This document shows, in pieces, positions 51,882 through 59,534 of a DNA stretch of 64,000 nucleotides (position 1 is the first letter of the stretch; each line of letters begins with the position of its first letter). The notes under the pieces were generated by a model. It was not told the DNA's origin. It saw only the letters and a program-made list of their open reading frames with translations, and made no database searches. The position numbers and the translations under genes were made by a program. The DNA comes from Streptomyces albus subsp. albus (GTDB lineage: Bacteria; Actinomycetota; Actinomycetes; Streptomycetales; Streptomycetaceae). Where the stretch lies: positions 1 through 64,000 of the forward strand of contig NZ_JODR01000013.1 of assembly GCF_000725885.1 (NCBI RefSeq), written 5' to 3'.

Positions 51882-52715
51882 TCACGCACGGCAGCCGGCC
51901 GCCCATTCGGCGAGTCTCGCGCGGAATTCCTCGCCGAAGACCGCGCACGTCTCGTATTCCGCGAATTTCTGCAAGGAAGCCCGCACGTCCCGCCCGTCAC
52001 GCAGTACGAGACTTCCCGCAGAGGTTTCGATTGTGACCAGGGAAGCGTCGTAGATGGTGAAGGTGTTCAATGGCACGCGAGGGGTTTCCGCTCCCATGGG
52101 GATCACACCGATGCGCACGTTCGGAAAGTGGGACAGGGAGGACAGGCGGTCCATCTGAGCGGCCAGGACCAACGGTGGGACGACAGGCCATCGGACGGCC
52201 TGCTCGGTCAGCAGGAACGTGAACCGCTTCGACACATCGTGGAGAACGGCTTGCCGTTCCAGTTTTCCCGCCACTGCTTTGCTCACATCCGCCGGAGAGT
52301 GGGCGAGGCTCGCCCGTACGTATTCCGGTGTGGCGAGCAGACCCGTCACCATCGAGAGCAGGAAATAGCGCATATGCGTCGAGGAGGCCTCAAGGCCCTT
52401 CAGTTGCGCCTGTCGGGTTCCGAGTCCCTTGCGGCGCAGTTCCCGCAGGTTCCGCCACTCCGTGTTGGCCATCCTGGCAAGAGCGGATGCCTCGGCGACG
52501 AGTTCGGGCGGCGCCTGCACGGCTCTCAGGATCGCCTCGACGTCGACCAGGGACGGCCGCGTGCGGCCGTTCTCGATCCGGCTCACCTTGGACTGGGACA
52601 TGTTGCAGCGCGCGGCGAGCCGGTCCCCGGAGAGACCAGCTCGCTTGCGTAGCTCGCGGAGCAGCACGGCGAGTTCCGGTCCGGACCCGCCGAGCTGCTC
52701 GGCCTCGAACGTCAC
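51882..52715 (-). CDS. XRE-family regulator with DUF5753 domain
   Basis: 277 residues from GTG 52715. The helix-turn-helix is LRKRAGLSGDRLAARCNMSQ followed by SKVSRIENGRTRPS. The DUF5753 region follows (SMVTGLLATPEYVRASLAHS, PNVRIGVIPMGAETPRVPLN, TIYDASLVTIETSAGSLVL). It overlaps the end of the DUF6879 gene by 4 bases, forming a module of small ORF, DUF6879 and XRE regulator. This type of module is frequent in Streptomyces and resembles WhiJ-type switches. Confidence 0.9.
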   Translation of the reverse strand: MTFEAEQLGGSGPELAVLLRELRKRAGLSGDRLAARCNMSQSKVSRIENGRTRPSLVDVEAILRAVQAPPELVAEASALARMANTEWRNLRELRRKGLGTRQAQLKGLEASSTHMRYFLLSMVTGLLATPEYVRASLAHSPADVSKAVAGKLERQAVLHDVSKRFTFLLTEQAVRWPVVPPLVLAAQMDRLSSLSHFPNVRIGVIPMGAETPRVPLNTFTIYDASLVTIETSAGSLVLRDGRDVRASLQKFAEYETCAVFGEEFRARLAEWAAGCRA

Positions 52716-53227
52716 CCCTTCACGTACTCCAGGAACGGGACCGACTCGGCGACGGCGATGCGCTGGTACTCGACGAAGCGGGCCGGATCGCCCTCGTACA
52801 GCTCCCGGCACACCTGGGTGCCGTCGCTCTCGTAGTGCATGAGAACGACCTTCGTCCGATCGAACATCCAGAAGTCCTGGACGTCGGGCAGCGGGTTCTC
52901 CCGCTCGGTCACGTCGAGGATCCTGATGTCTTCCCCCGCGTGCACGTGCGGCGTGTAGTACCGGGAGAACTCGAATTGCAGGTACGCGGAGAGCGGCCGG
53001 GTCACGATGTGCACGCGCCCCTTGCGCTTCCCCTCACCGCGAAGCCTTCTCAACTCCTCGGTGTACGGCGACGAGTAGGTGACCGGATCGATTCTCTTCC
53101 CCACCCGGAAGGCCGCGATCTCCGCCGTTTCCTGCGGTACGAGATATTGCGGCAAGGTTTCCAGCCGCCATGCCTCGGACCGGAAATCCCGAATGGCCCT
53201 TTTCCAATTGTGACCATCCAAGAGCAC
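52712..53227 (-). CDS. DUF6879 family protein
   Basis: 171 residues from GTG 53227: LLDGHNWKRAIRDFRSEAWR, LETLPQYLVPQETAEIAAF, YLQFEFSRYYTPHVHAGEDI, VQDFWMFDRTKVVLMHYESD and FVEYQRIAVAESVPFLEYVK are the conserved blocks. Members are found next to XRE/DUF5753 regulators. Translation is coupled to the XRE gene (ATGA-type overlap). Function is unknown; it is probably a partner of the regulator. Confidence 0.85.
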   Translation of the reverse strand: MLLDGHNWKRAIRDFRSEAWRLETLPQYLVPQETAEIAAFRVGKRIDPVTYSSPYTEELRRLRGEGKRKGRVHIVTRPLSAYLQFEFSRYYTPHVHAGEDIRILDVTERENPLPDVQDFWMFDRTKVVLMHYESDGTQVCRELYEGDPARFVEYQRIAVAESVPFLEYVKG

Positions 53228-53417
53228 GGAATGCCTCCCGGAGAACGTGCTCGGGAATTTCGACAAGTCCCTCGCCCCGCGGCGGTGCGAAGGCGGCGGA
53301 CACGTCGCCCTGCACGAGGAACGTTCCCCGCTCGGTCCGGTACACGTTGGAGCAGTCGTCTTCACCGCACTCGCCGTTCCCGTCACCGGTGAGCCGAGTC
53401 AGCTTTTCGCGTGCCAT
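53034..53417 (-). CDS. Small acidic Cys protein, first gene of XRE/DUF6879 module, with overlapping tail
   Basis: ATG 53417 has AAGGGGA upstream. The first ~70 residues (LTRLTGDGNGECGEDDCSNV, YRTERGTFLVQGDVSAAF, VEIPEHVLREAFRALGW) match a small conserved Streptomyces protein. As far as I recall, relatives end about at ALGW; here the frame continues to residue 127 and overlaps the DUF6879 gene by 194 bases. The extra sequence is probably only the shadow of that gene. The cause is either a lost stop codon or a natural overlap. Confidence 0.65.
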   Translation of the reverse strand: MAREKLTRLTGDGNGECGEDDCSNVYRTERGTFLVQGDVSAAFAPPRGEGLVEIPEHVLREAFRALGWSQLEKGHSGFPVRGMAAGNLAAISRTAGNGGDRGLPGGEENRSGHLLVAVHRGVEKASR

Positions 53418-53556
53418 GCAGTCCCCTTGGTCCAGCCCTACGGGCCGTTGCTCACGACCGTACGAGCGTCGTACCCAGGCGTCCATGCACATTCGCGGGT
53501 ATGCACGTTGTTGCATGAAACCGCCCCGCACAGCAGGCGGGGGGACCGGCCGTCGC

Positions 53557-53997
53557 TCAAGCCGGGCGGAAGACCGGGATGGCCGGGGCCGTCCCGGGAG
53601 GCTCCGTGCTTGCAAGGGGGCGGAACGTGACCCGCAGGGGCATGCCCACGTGCAGCGTCTCGTGGGGGGCCTCGACGATCTCCGTCATCATGCGGGGGCC
53701 CTCGGCGAGTTCGACCACGGCCGCCACGTAGGGGACGCGCTCGCCGAACGGTGGCAGGTCGTTGCGGTGGACGACGGACCAGGTGTAGAGGGTGGCCCGG
53801 CCACCGGCTTCCTCCCAGACGACGTCCTCGCTCCAGCAGCGGGGGCAGAACTCGCGCGGGTAGTGGTGCGCCGCGCCGCAGCCCTCGGCTCGGCAGCGGC
53901 GCAGCAGGAGCCGTCCTTCGGCCGCGGCCTGCCAGTAGGGCGCGGTGAACGCGTCCGCTTCCGGGATGTCGAACCGCGGCTGCGCCTCTCCGGCCAT
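53557..53997 (-). CDS. Second DUF35 zinc-ribbon/OB-fold protein
   Basis: 146 residues: DAFTAPYWQAAAEGRLLLRR, zinc ribbon CRAEGCGAAHHYPREFCPRC, then an OB-fold (GRATLYTWSVVHRNDLPPFG, YVAAVVELAEGPRMM). DUF35 proteins work with thiolase-like partners; the unpaired thiolase-like gene at 49695 is the natural candidate. It is divergent from the flavin monooxygenase gene, and box H lies 42-60 bases upstream of its start. Confidence 0.9.
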   Translation of the reverse strand: MAGEAQPRFDIPEADAFTAPYWQAAAEGRLLLRRCRAEGCGAAHHYPREFCPRCWSEDVVWEEAGGRATLYTWSVVHRNDLPPFGERVPYVAAVVELAEGPRMMTEIVEAPHETLHVGMPLRVTFRPLASTEPPGTAPAIPVFRPA

Positions 53998-54038
53998 TCG
54001 CCCGCATCTCCCGTCGTCTCGCCGTGCCTGCCCGCTGG

Positions 54039-54057
54039 AACTGACTGACCGTCAGTT
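54039..54057. promoter_or_regulatory. Regulon box H (AACTGACTGACCGTCAGTT)
   Basis: 7-bp perfect arms AACTGAC/GTCAGTT around TGACC, core 54041-54055. It lies in the divergent region between the DUF35 gene (start 53997) and the flavin monooxygenase gene (start 54134). Confidence 0.8.
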
Positions 54058-54133
54058 TCGGTGTGCCGCAGCACCCGCGCAAGGGGGCGGCGGCCGGATC
54101 GGTGGTCTTGCGGGCCGCACTACGCTTATCGGC

Positions 54134-55306
54134 ATGTCCATGCCGTCAGCCGTGCCCGAGAGTGCCGGACCCGACAGCGGTGCGCCCGTCCACGTCATCG
54201 GCGCCGGACCCGGAGGGCTCGCCGTGGCCGCCGCGCTGCGGGCGCGGGGCGTCGACGCGCTCGTACTGGAGAGGTCCGACGCGGTCGGCACCTCCTGGCG
54301 CCACCACTACGAGCGTCTGCACCTGCACACCACGCGGGCCGGCTCGGCGCTGCCCGGGCTGCGCATCCCCCGCCGCTACGGCCGCTGGGTGGCCCGCGCC
54401 GATCTGGTGCGCTATCTCGAACAGTACGCGGAGCACCACCGGCTGCGGGTGGCCACCGGTGTGGAAGTGCGCCGGCTGGAGCGGACGGCGGGCCGGCAGT
54501 GGGTGCTGCACACCGCCGGGGGGCGGCGGCTGACCGGCCCGGCCGTCGTCGTCGCCACCGGCTGCAACCACACCCCGTACCTGCCCGACTGGCCGGGCCG
54601 GGACGGTTTCCGCGGCACACTGCTGCACGCGGCCCGCTACCGCGACGCCGCGCCGTTTTGGGGCAAGGACGTCCTGGTGGCCGGCGCCGGGAACACCGGC
54701 GCCGAGATCGCCGTCGATCTCGTGGAGGGCGGCGCCGCCCGGGTGCGGCTGGCCGTGCGCACCCCGCCGCACATCCTGCGCCGCTCCACGCTCGGCTGGC
54801 CCTCGCAGCGCAGCGCCGTACTGTGCCGCCGGCTGCCGGTGCCGCTCGTGGACCGGATGGCCGCGCGGGTCTCCCGGCTCTCCGTGCCGGACCTGACGCC
54901 CTACGGGCTGCCGCGCCCCGAGGCGGGGCTCTACACACGGGTGCGGCAGGGCGCCCTTCCGGTGCTGGACGTGGGGATCGTCGAGGCGGTACGGCGCGGG
55001 GCGGTGGAGCCGGTGGCCGCCGTCAGCGCTTTCGAGGGGGAGAAGGTGGTGCTGGCCGGCGGGACCACGCTCGCCCCCGACGCGGTGATCGCCGCGACCG
55101 GCTACCGGCGGGGACTGGAGGGGCTGGTGGGGCATCTGGGGGTGCTCGACGCGGACGGACGGCCGCTCGTCCACGGCCCGGACACCCATCCCGGCGCGCC
55201 GGCCCTCCACTTTCTCGGTTACTCGAACCCGATCAGCGGCACCCTGCGCGAGCTGCGGCTGGACGCCCGGCGCATCGCGCGGCGGCTCGCCCGGGCGGCG
55301 CACTGA
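54134..55306 (+). CDS. FAD-dependent monooxygenase (FMO/YUCCA-like)
   Basis: 390 residues from ATG 54134 (ATG 54140 possible). FAD motif VIGAGPGGLAVAAALRARG, then LERSDAVGTSWRHHYERLHL, ATGCNHTPYLPDWPG, a second Rossmann motif for NADPH (VAGAGNTGAEIAVDLVEGGA) and ATGYRRG near the C-terminus. This is the class B flavin monooxygenase family, which hydroxylates or performs Baeyer-Villiger reactions; the FxGxxxHxxxW signature is not clear. Box H upstream places it in the regulon as a possible ring- or chain-oxygenating step. Confidence 0.87.
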   Translation: MSMPSAVPESAGPDSGAPVHVIGAGPGGLAVAAALRARGVDALVLERSDAVGTSWRHHYERLHLHTTRAGSALPGLRIPRRYGRWVARADLVRYLEQYAEHHRLRVATGVEVRRLERTAGRQWVLHTAGGRRLTGPAVVVATGCNHTPYLPDWPGRDGFRGTLLHAARYRDAAPFWGKDVLVAGAGNTGAEIAVDLVEGGAARVRLAVRTPPHILRRSTLGWPSQRSAVLCRRLPVPLVDRMAARVSRLSVPDLTPYGLPRPEAGLYTRVRQGALPVLDVGIVEAVRRGAVEPVAAVSAFEGEKVVLAGGTTLAPDAVIAATGYRRGLEGLVGHLGVLDADGRPLVHGPDTHPGAPALHFLGYSNPISGTLRELRLDARRIARRLARAAH

Positions 55307-55357
55307 CACCGGGGCGTGGCCCCGCGGTGGCGGAACGGTGCGGTGCGCGAGGTCTTC

Positions 55358-55372
55358 CTGACGACCCGTCAG
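55358..55372. promoter_or_regulatory. Regulon box I (CTGACGACCCGTCAG)
   Basis: Same 15-bp sequence as box D. It is the first of two tandem boxes upstream of the ligase gene at 55434. Confidence 0.8.
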
Positions 55373-55381
55373 TTCAGTAAC

Positions 55382-55396
55382 CTGACACAGCGTCAG
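55382..55396. promoter_or_regulatory. Regulon box J (CTGACACAGCGTCAG)
   Basis: Second tandem box, centred 24 bases after box I and 37 bases before the start at 55434. The spacing of a little over two helical turns puts both on nearly the same DNA face. Confidence 0.8.
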
Positions 55397-55433
55397 TTCT
55401 TGTCGGCCACCACACGGGAGTGGGCGAGTAACG

Positions 55434-57710
55434 ATGCTCGGATCGACTCACGGGACCCTCACCACCACCCACCGCTCCGCCGCCCGCGTACTGGCCTGCG
55501 GGGAGGGGCCCGGTGGCGCCGTGCACAGCCGGACTCCCGACGACCCCGGCGCCGAGCGCGACGTCAGCGGCCGGCCGCTGCGCGCCCCCGTACCGGACCT
55601 CGACCGCTTCTTCCGGCCCGAGTCCGTGGCCGTGGTGGGCGCCTCCGACGCGGACGGGCGCCCCAACACCGGCATCACCCGCCAACTGCTGGCCTGGGCC
55701 GAGCGCGTGGGCGCGCGCGTGCACCCCGTGCACCCTGGGCGGCGCGAGGTGTTCGGCCTGCGCTGCGTCCCCGACGTCACCGAACTGCCCGAACCGGTGG
55801 ACGTCGCCGTCCTCCTGGTCGCCGACCCGCTGCCGGTACTGGAGCAGCTGGCCGGCACCAAGACCCGGTTCGCCGTCGCGTTCGCCTCGGGCTTCGCCGA
55901 AACCGGCCCCGAGGGCGCCGCGGCCCAGGAGAAGCTCGCCGAGGCCGCCGCCCGCGCGGGCGTCCGGCTGCTGGGCCCCAACACCAACCTCAACGCGTTC
56001 GAGCGGTTCCGCGACGACCTGGCGGGCCCGGCCATCGCGCTCATCACGCAGTCGGGCCACCAGGGCAGGCCCGTCTTCGCCCTCCAGGAACTGGGCGTAC
56101 GGCTCTCCCACTGGGCGCCCACCGGCAACGAGGCCGACCTGGAGACCGCCGACTTCCTCTCCTACTTCGCCGGGCTGCCCGAGGTGGGGGCGGTGGCCGC
56201 CTACGTGGAAGGGCTCAAGGACGGCCGCGCCTTCCTGCTGGCCGCCGACCGGGCCGCCCGCCGCGGGGTGCCCGTCGTCGCCGTCAAGGTGGGCCGCACC
56301 GAGGCGGGGGCGCGTACGGCCGCCTCGCACACCGGCAAGCTCACCGGGGCGGACGCGACCGTGGACGCGGCGATGCGGCAGTTCGGTGTCATCCGCGTGG
56401 ACGGGCTGGACGAGTTGCAGGACACCGCCACCCTGCTGGCCCGCGCCCGCCCGCCCCGGGCCGACGGTGTGGCCGTCTACGCGATCTCGGGCGGCACCGG
56501 CGCCCATCTGTCCGACATGGCCACCGCCGCGGGCCTCACCCTGCCGGTCCTCTCCGAGGCGAAGCAGGCCGAGCTGCACCAGTGGATCCCGGAGTACCTG
56601 TCGGTCGCCAACCCGATCGACAACGGCGGGCACCCGGTGGGCGACTGGCGGGGCCGCAAGATCATCGACGCGATCCTGGCCGACCCGGACGTCGGCGTCC
56701 TCATCTGTCCCATCACGGGCCCCTTCCCGCCGATGAGCGACAGGCTGGCCCAGGACCTGGTGGACGCCGCCGAGCAGACCGACAAACCGGTCTGCGTCAT
56801 CTGGGGCTCGCCCGTGGGCACCGAGGACGCCTACCGCACCACGCTGCTGGGCTCCTCCCGCGTGGTGACGTTCCGCACCTTCGGCAACTGCGTGCGCGCG
56901 GTCCGCGCCTACCTGGACCACCACCGCTTCACCCGCGCCTACCGTTCCCCCTTCGACGACGCGCCCCGCACCCCCTCGCCCTCGCACCGCAAGGCGCAGA
57001 GCCTGCTGCGGCCCGGACAGCAGCTGAGCGAGCACGGGGGCAAGCAACTGCTGCGCGCCTACGGCATCCGCGTGCCCCGCGAACAGCTGTGCACCAGCGC
57101 GGCCGGCGCGGTCCGGGCGGCGGCGCAGGTCGGCTACCCGGTGGTGATGAAGGCGTCGGCGCCGCATCTGGCGCACAAGAGCGACTACGGCCTCGTCCGC
57201 CTCCGTCTGACCTCCGCCAGCCAGGTCCGCGACACCTACCGGGAGCTCACCGACATCGCGCGGGCCGAGGAGATCGAACTGGACGGCGTGCTGGTGTGCC
57301 AGATGGTGGACCCGGGCGTGGAGATGATCGTCGGGCTCAGCCAGGACCCGCTGTTCGGGCCGGTGGTGACCGTCGGGCTCGGCGGCGTCCTGGTGGAGGC
57401 GCTGCGGGACACGGCCGTACGCGTCCCGCCGTTCGGGGAGGAGCAGGCGCGGGCCATGCTCGGCGAACTGCGCGGCGCCGGACTGCTGGAGGGGGTGCGC
57501 GGCAGGCCGCCCGCGGACACCGACGCCCTGGTGGAGGTCGTGCTGCGGGTGCAGCGGATGGCCCTTGAGCTGGGCGGCGGCCCCGCCGGACCGGACGGCG
57601 GCGGCCCCCGGGAGGGGTCCGGACTGGCCGAACTGGAGATCAACCCGCTGGTCGTCCTCCCGCGCGGCCAGGGCGCGGTGGCGCTCGACGCGCTGGCCGT
57701 CTGCCGCTGA
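55434..57710 (+). CDS. ADP-forming acetate/acyl-CoA ligase family protein
   Basis: 758 residues. The CoA-binding domain comes first (FFRPESVAVVGASDADGRPN, HPVHPGRREVFGLRC). It is followed by succinyl-CoA-ligase-like domains (GVAVYAISGGTGAHLSDMAT, IDNGGHPVG) and a C-terminal ATP-grasp domain (LLRAYGIRVPREQLCTSAA, VVMKASAPHLAHKSDYGLVR, LAELEINPLVVLPRGQG). It makes or uses acyl-CoA with ATP/ADP. It begins the operon with the hydratase at 57754 and probably the flavin reductase at 58818, under tandem boxes I and J. Confidence 0.88.
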   Translation: MLGSTHGTLTTTHRSAARVLACGEGPGGAVHSRTPDDPGAERDVSGRPLRAPVPDLDRFFRPESVAVVGASDADGRPNTGITRQLLAWAERVGARVHPVHPGRREVFGLRCVPDVTELPEPVDVAVLLVADPLPVLEQLAGTKTRFAVAFASGFAETGPEGAAAQEKLAEAAARAGVRLLGPNTNLNAFERFRDDLAGPAIALITQSGHQGRPVFALQELGVRLSHWAPTGNEADLETADFLSYFAGLPEVGAVAAYVEGLKDGRAFLLAADRAARRGVPVVAVKVGRTEAGARTAASHTGKLTGADATVDAAMRQFGVIRVDGLDELQDTATLLARARPPRADGVAVYAISGGTGAHLSDMATAAGLTLPVLSEAKQAELHQWIPEYLSVANPIDNGGHPVGDWRGRKIIDAILADPDVGVLICPITGPFPPMSDRLAQDLVDAAEQTDKPVCVIWGSPVGTEDAYRTTLLGSSRVVTFRTFGNCVRAVRAYLDHHRFTRAYRSPFDDAPRTPSPSHRKAQSLLRPGQQLSEHGGKQLLRAYGIRVPREQLCTSAAGAVRAAAQVGYPVVMKASAPHLAHKSDYGLVRLRLTSASQVRDTYRELTDIARAEEIELDGVLVCQMVDPGVEMIVGLSQDPLFGPVVTVGLGGVLVEALRDTAVRVPPFGEEQARAMLGELRGAGLLEGVRGRPPADTDALVEVVLRVQRMALELGGGPAGPDGGGPREGSGLAELEINPLVVLPRGQGAVALDALAVCR

Positions 57711-57753
57711 GGCCGCAGCCCGGCACCCGCAGCCCCGGATAAGGAGCCCCACC

Positions 57754-58719
57754 GTGACGTCCTCCCCGCACGAGACCCGTGACGACACCCCGTCCGCCGG
57801 CCGCGACGCCGCCCTTGGCGGAGCCGCGCGAGCGGGCGGCGCGCCGCCGCCGGAGGGCCGGCCCGCGCGCGAGGCCGGAGACGATTCGCCGGAGGCCGTC
57901 GTCACCTGTACCACCGAGGATGCCGTCGCGTGGCTCACCCTCGACCGTCCGCACGCGCTCAACGCACTCACCTGGGACCAGCGCGAGCGGCTGATCGGCC
58001 TGCTGGCCGACGCCTCGGCCGACGACGCGGTGCGCGCCGTCGTCCTGACCGGACGGGGCCGCGGCTTCTGCGCGGGCGCCGACCTGCGCGGCGGCAGCGG
58101 CAGCAACGGCAGCGGCAGCAGCGGCAACGACAACAGCACCGGCCGTACGGAGCCGGCCGCCGGCCAGGTGGCCCGGACCGTCGAGCGCGGCGCGCAGCGG
58201 CTGATCGCGGCCGTACTCGACTGCGAGAAACCGGTGATCGCCGCCGTCAACGGCACCGCGGCCGGGATCGGCGCGCACCTCGCTCTCGCCTGCGATCTGG
58301 TGCTGGCCGCCGAGGAGGCCGCGTTCGTCGAGGTGTTCGTGCGGCGCGGACTGGTGCCGGACGGCGGCGGCGCCTACCTGCTGCCCCGGCTGGTGGGCCC
58401 CCAGCGGGCCAAGGAACTGATGTTCTTCGGGGACAGCCTGCCCGCCGCCGAAGCGGCCCGGCTCGGCCTCGTCAACCGGGTGCTGTCGGCCGGAGAGCTG
58501 GCCGGCACGGCACGCGACTGGGCCCACCGGCTGGCCACCGGCCCCACCCGCGCCCTGGCCCTGACCAAACGTCTGGTCAACGCCTCGCTGGACACCGACC
58601 GTTCGGCCGCCTTCGCCGCCGAGGCGTGGGCGCAGGAGATCAACATGACCACCCGGGACGCGCGTGAGGGCGTGGCCTCCTTCGCCCAGAGGCGGTCTCC
58701 CGTTTTCGAGGGGCGGTGA
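57754..58719 (+). CDS. Enoyl-CoA hydratase/isomerase with Ser/Gly insertion
   Basis: 321 residues from GTG 57754 (AAGGAG upstream). After ~45 residues of disordered N-terminus comes the crotonase fold: WLTLDRPHALNALTWDQRER, GRGRGFCAGADLRGG, AAVNGTAAGIGAHLALACDL and FVEVFVRRGLVPDGGGAYLL. A Gly/Ser/Asn-rich insert (GGSGSNGSGSSGNDNSTG) enlarges the loop after GADLR. It hydrates enoyl-CoA or shifts the double bond in the same operon as the ADP-forming ligase. Confidence 0.9.
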   Translation: MTSSPHETRDDTPSAGRDAALGGAARAGGAPPPEGRPAREAGDDSPEAVVTCTTEDAVAWLTLDRPHALNALTWDQRERLIGLLADASADDAVRAVVLTGRGRGFCAGADLRGGSGSNGSGSSGNDNSTGRTEPAAGQVARTVERGAQRLIAAVLDCEKPVIAAVNGTAAGIGAHLALACDLVLAAEEAAFVEVFVRRGLVPDGGGAYLLPRLVGPQRAKELMFFGDSLPAAEAARLGLVNRVLSAGELAGTARDWAHRLATGPTRALALTKRLVNASLDTDRSAAFAAEAWAQEINMTTRDAREGVASFAQRRSPVFEGR

Positions 58720-58817
58720 GGCACCGTGGTTACGCTGGACGGGGCGCCGGCGGGCACCGTGGCGGCCGGCCCCCGCAGGACCGCCGGACCCGATGAAGGA
58801 GCAGGTGCGTCGAAGCC

Positions 58818-59465
58818 ATGATGGGACACGCTGGAATGGCAGCCACCGCGGTGCGCTATCTGAGCGCCGTGGACCCGCACACCGCACCCGGTGCGCAAGA
58901 ACCACCCCGGCCACGCCCCGACCTCCTGCCCCGCCCCGAGCTGCGGGCCGTCCGCGAGGACGAGCCGGCGCCCGTCGATGCGGGCCACTTCCGCCGGGTG
59001 CTGGGCGACTTCGCCTCCGGCGTGACGGTGGTGACCGCGCCGGCCGCGGAGGGCGAGCCGGGCCCCGCGGGGTTCGCCTGCCAGTCCTTCGCCTCCCTGT
59101 CGCTGGACCCGCCGCTGGTCTCCTTCATGGTGGGCCGTACGTCCACGAGCTGGCCGCGGATCGCGCGGGCCGGGGTGTTCTGCGTCAACGTCCTGTCCGC
59201 CGAGCAGGCCGGGCTGTGCCGGGCTTTCGCGGTGAGCGGCGCCGACAAGTTCGCCGGGGTCCCGTACCGGCCCGCGCCGGTGACCGGCTCGCCGCTGCTG
59301 GACGGGGTCACGGCGTGGATCGACTGCGAGGTCCACGCCGTGCACACGGGCGGCGACCACTTGATCGTGGTGGGCCGGGTACGGGCCCTGGACACGGTCG
59401 AGGGCGCGCCGGGACCGCTGGTCTTCCACCGGGGACGGCTGGGGACGTTCACCCCGGCGGACTGA
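58818..59465 (+). CDS. Flavin reductase-like (HpaC/HsaB-type) protein
   Basis: 215 residues. After a ~55-residue N-terminus: FRRVLGDFASGVTVVTAPAA, GFACQSFASLSLDPPLVSFM, GVFCVNVLSAEQAGLCRAFA and LLDGVTAWIDCEVHAVHTGG. This is the FMN-binding split-barrel fold of two-component monooxygenase reductases. It could supply reduced flavin to the LLM-class or other monooxygenases of the regulon. It lies 98 bp after the hydratase gene and is probably in the same transcript. Confidence 0.88.
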   Translation: MMGHAGMAATAVRYLSAVDPHTAPGAQEPPRPRPDLLPRPELRAVREDEPAPVDAGHFRRVLGDFASGVTVVTAPAAEGEPGPAGFACQSFASLSLDPPLVSFMVGRTSTSWPRIARAGVFCVNVLSAEQAGLCRAFAVSGADKFAGVPYRPAPVTGSPLLDGVTAWIDCEVHAVHTGGDHLIVVGRVRALDTVEGAPGPLVFHRGRLGTFTPAD

Positions 59466-59534
59466 GCGGCACCCCGGGGCGCCCCCGGCACCCCGCCCCC
59501 GGCACCCCGCTGCCCGGTCCGCCCGGCCCCCGCC

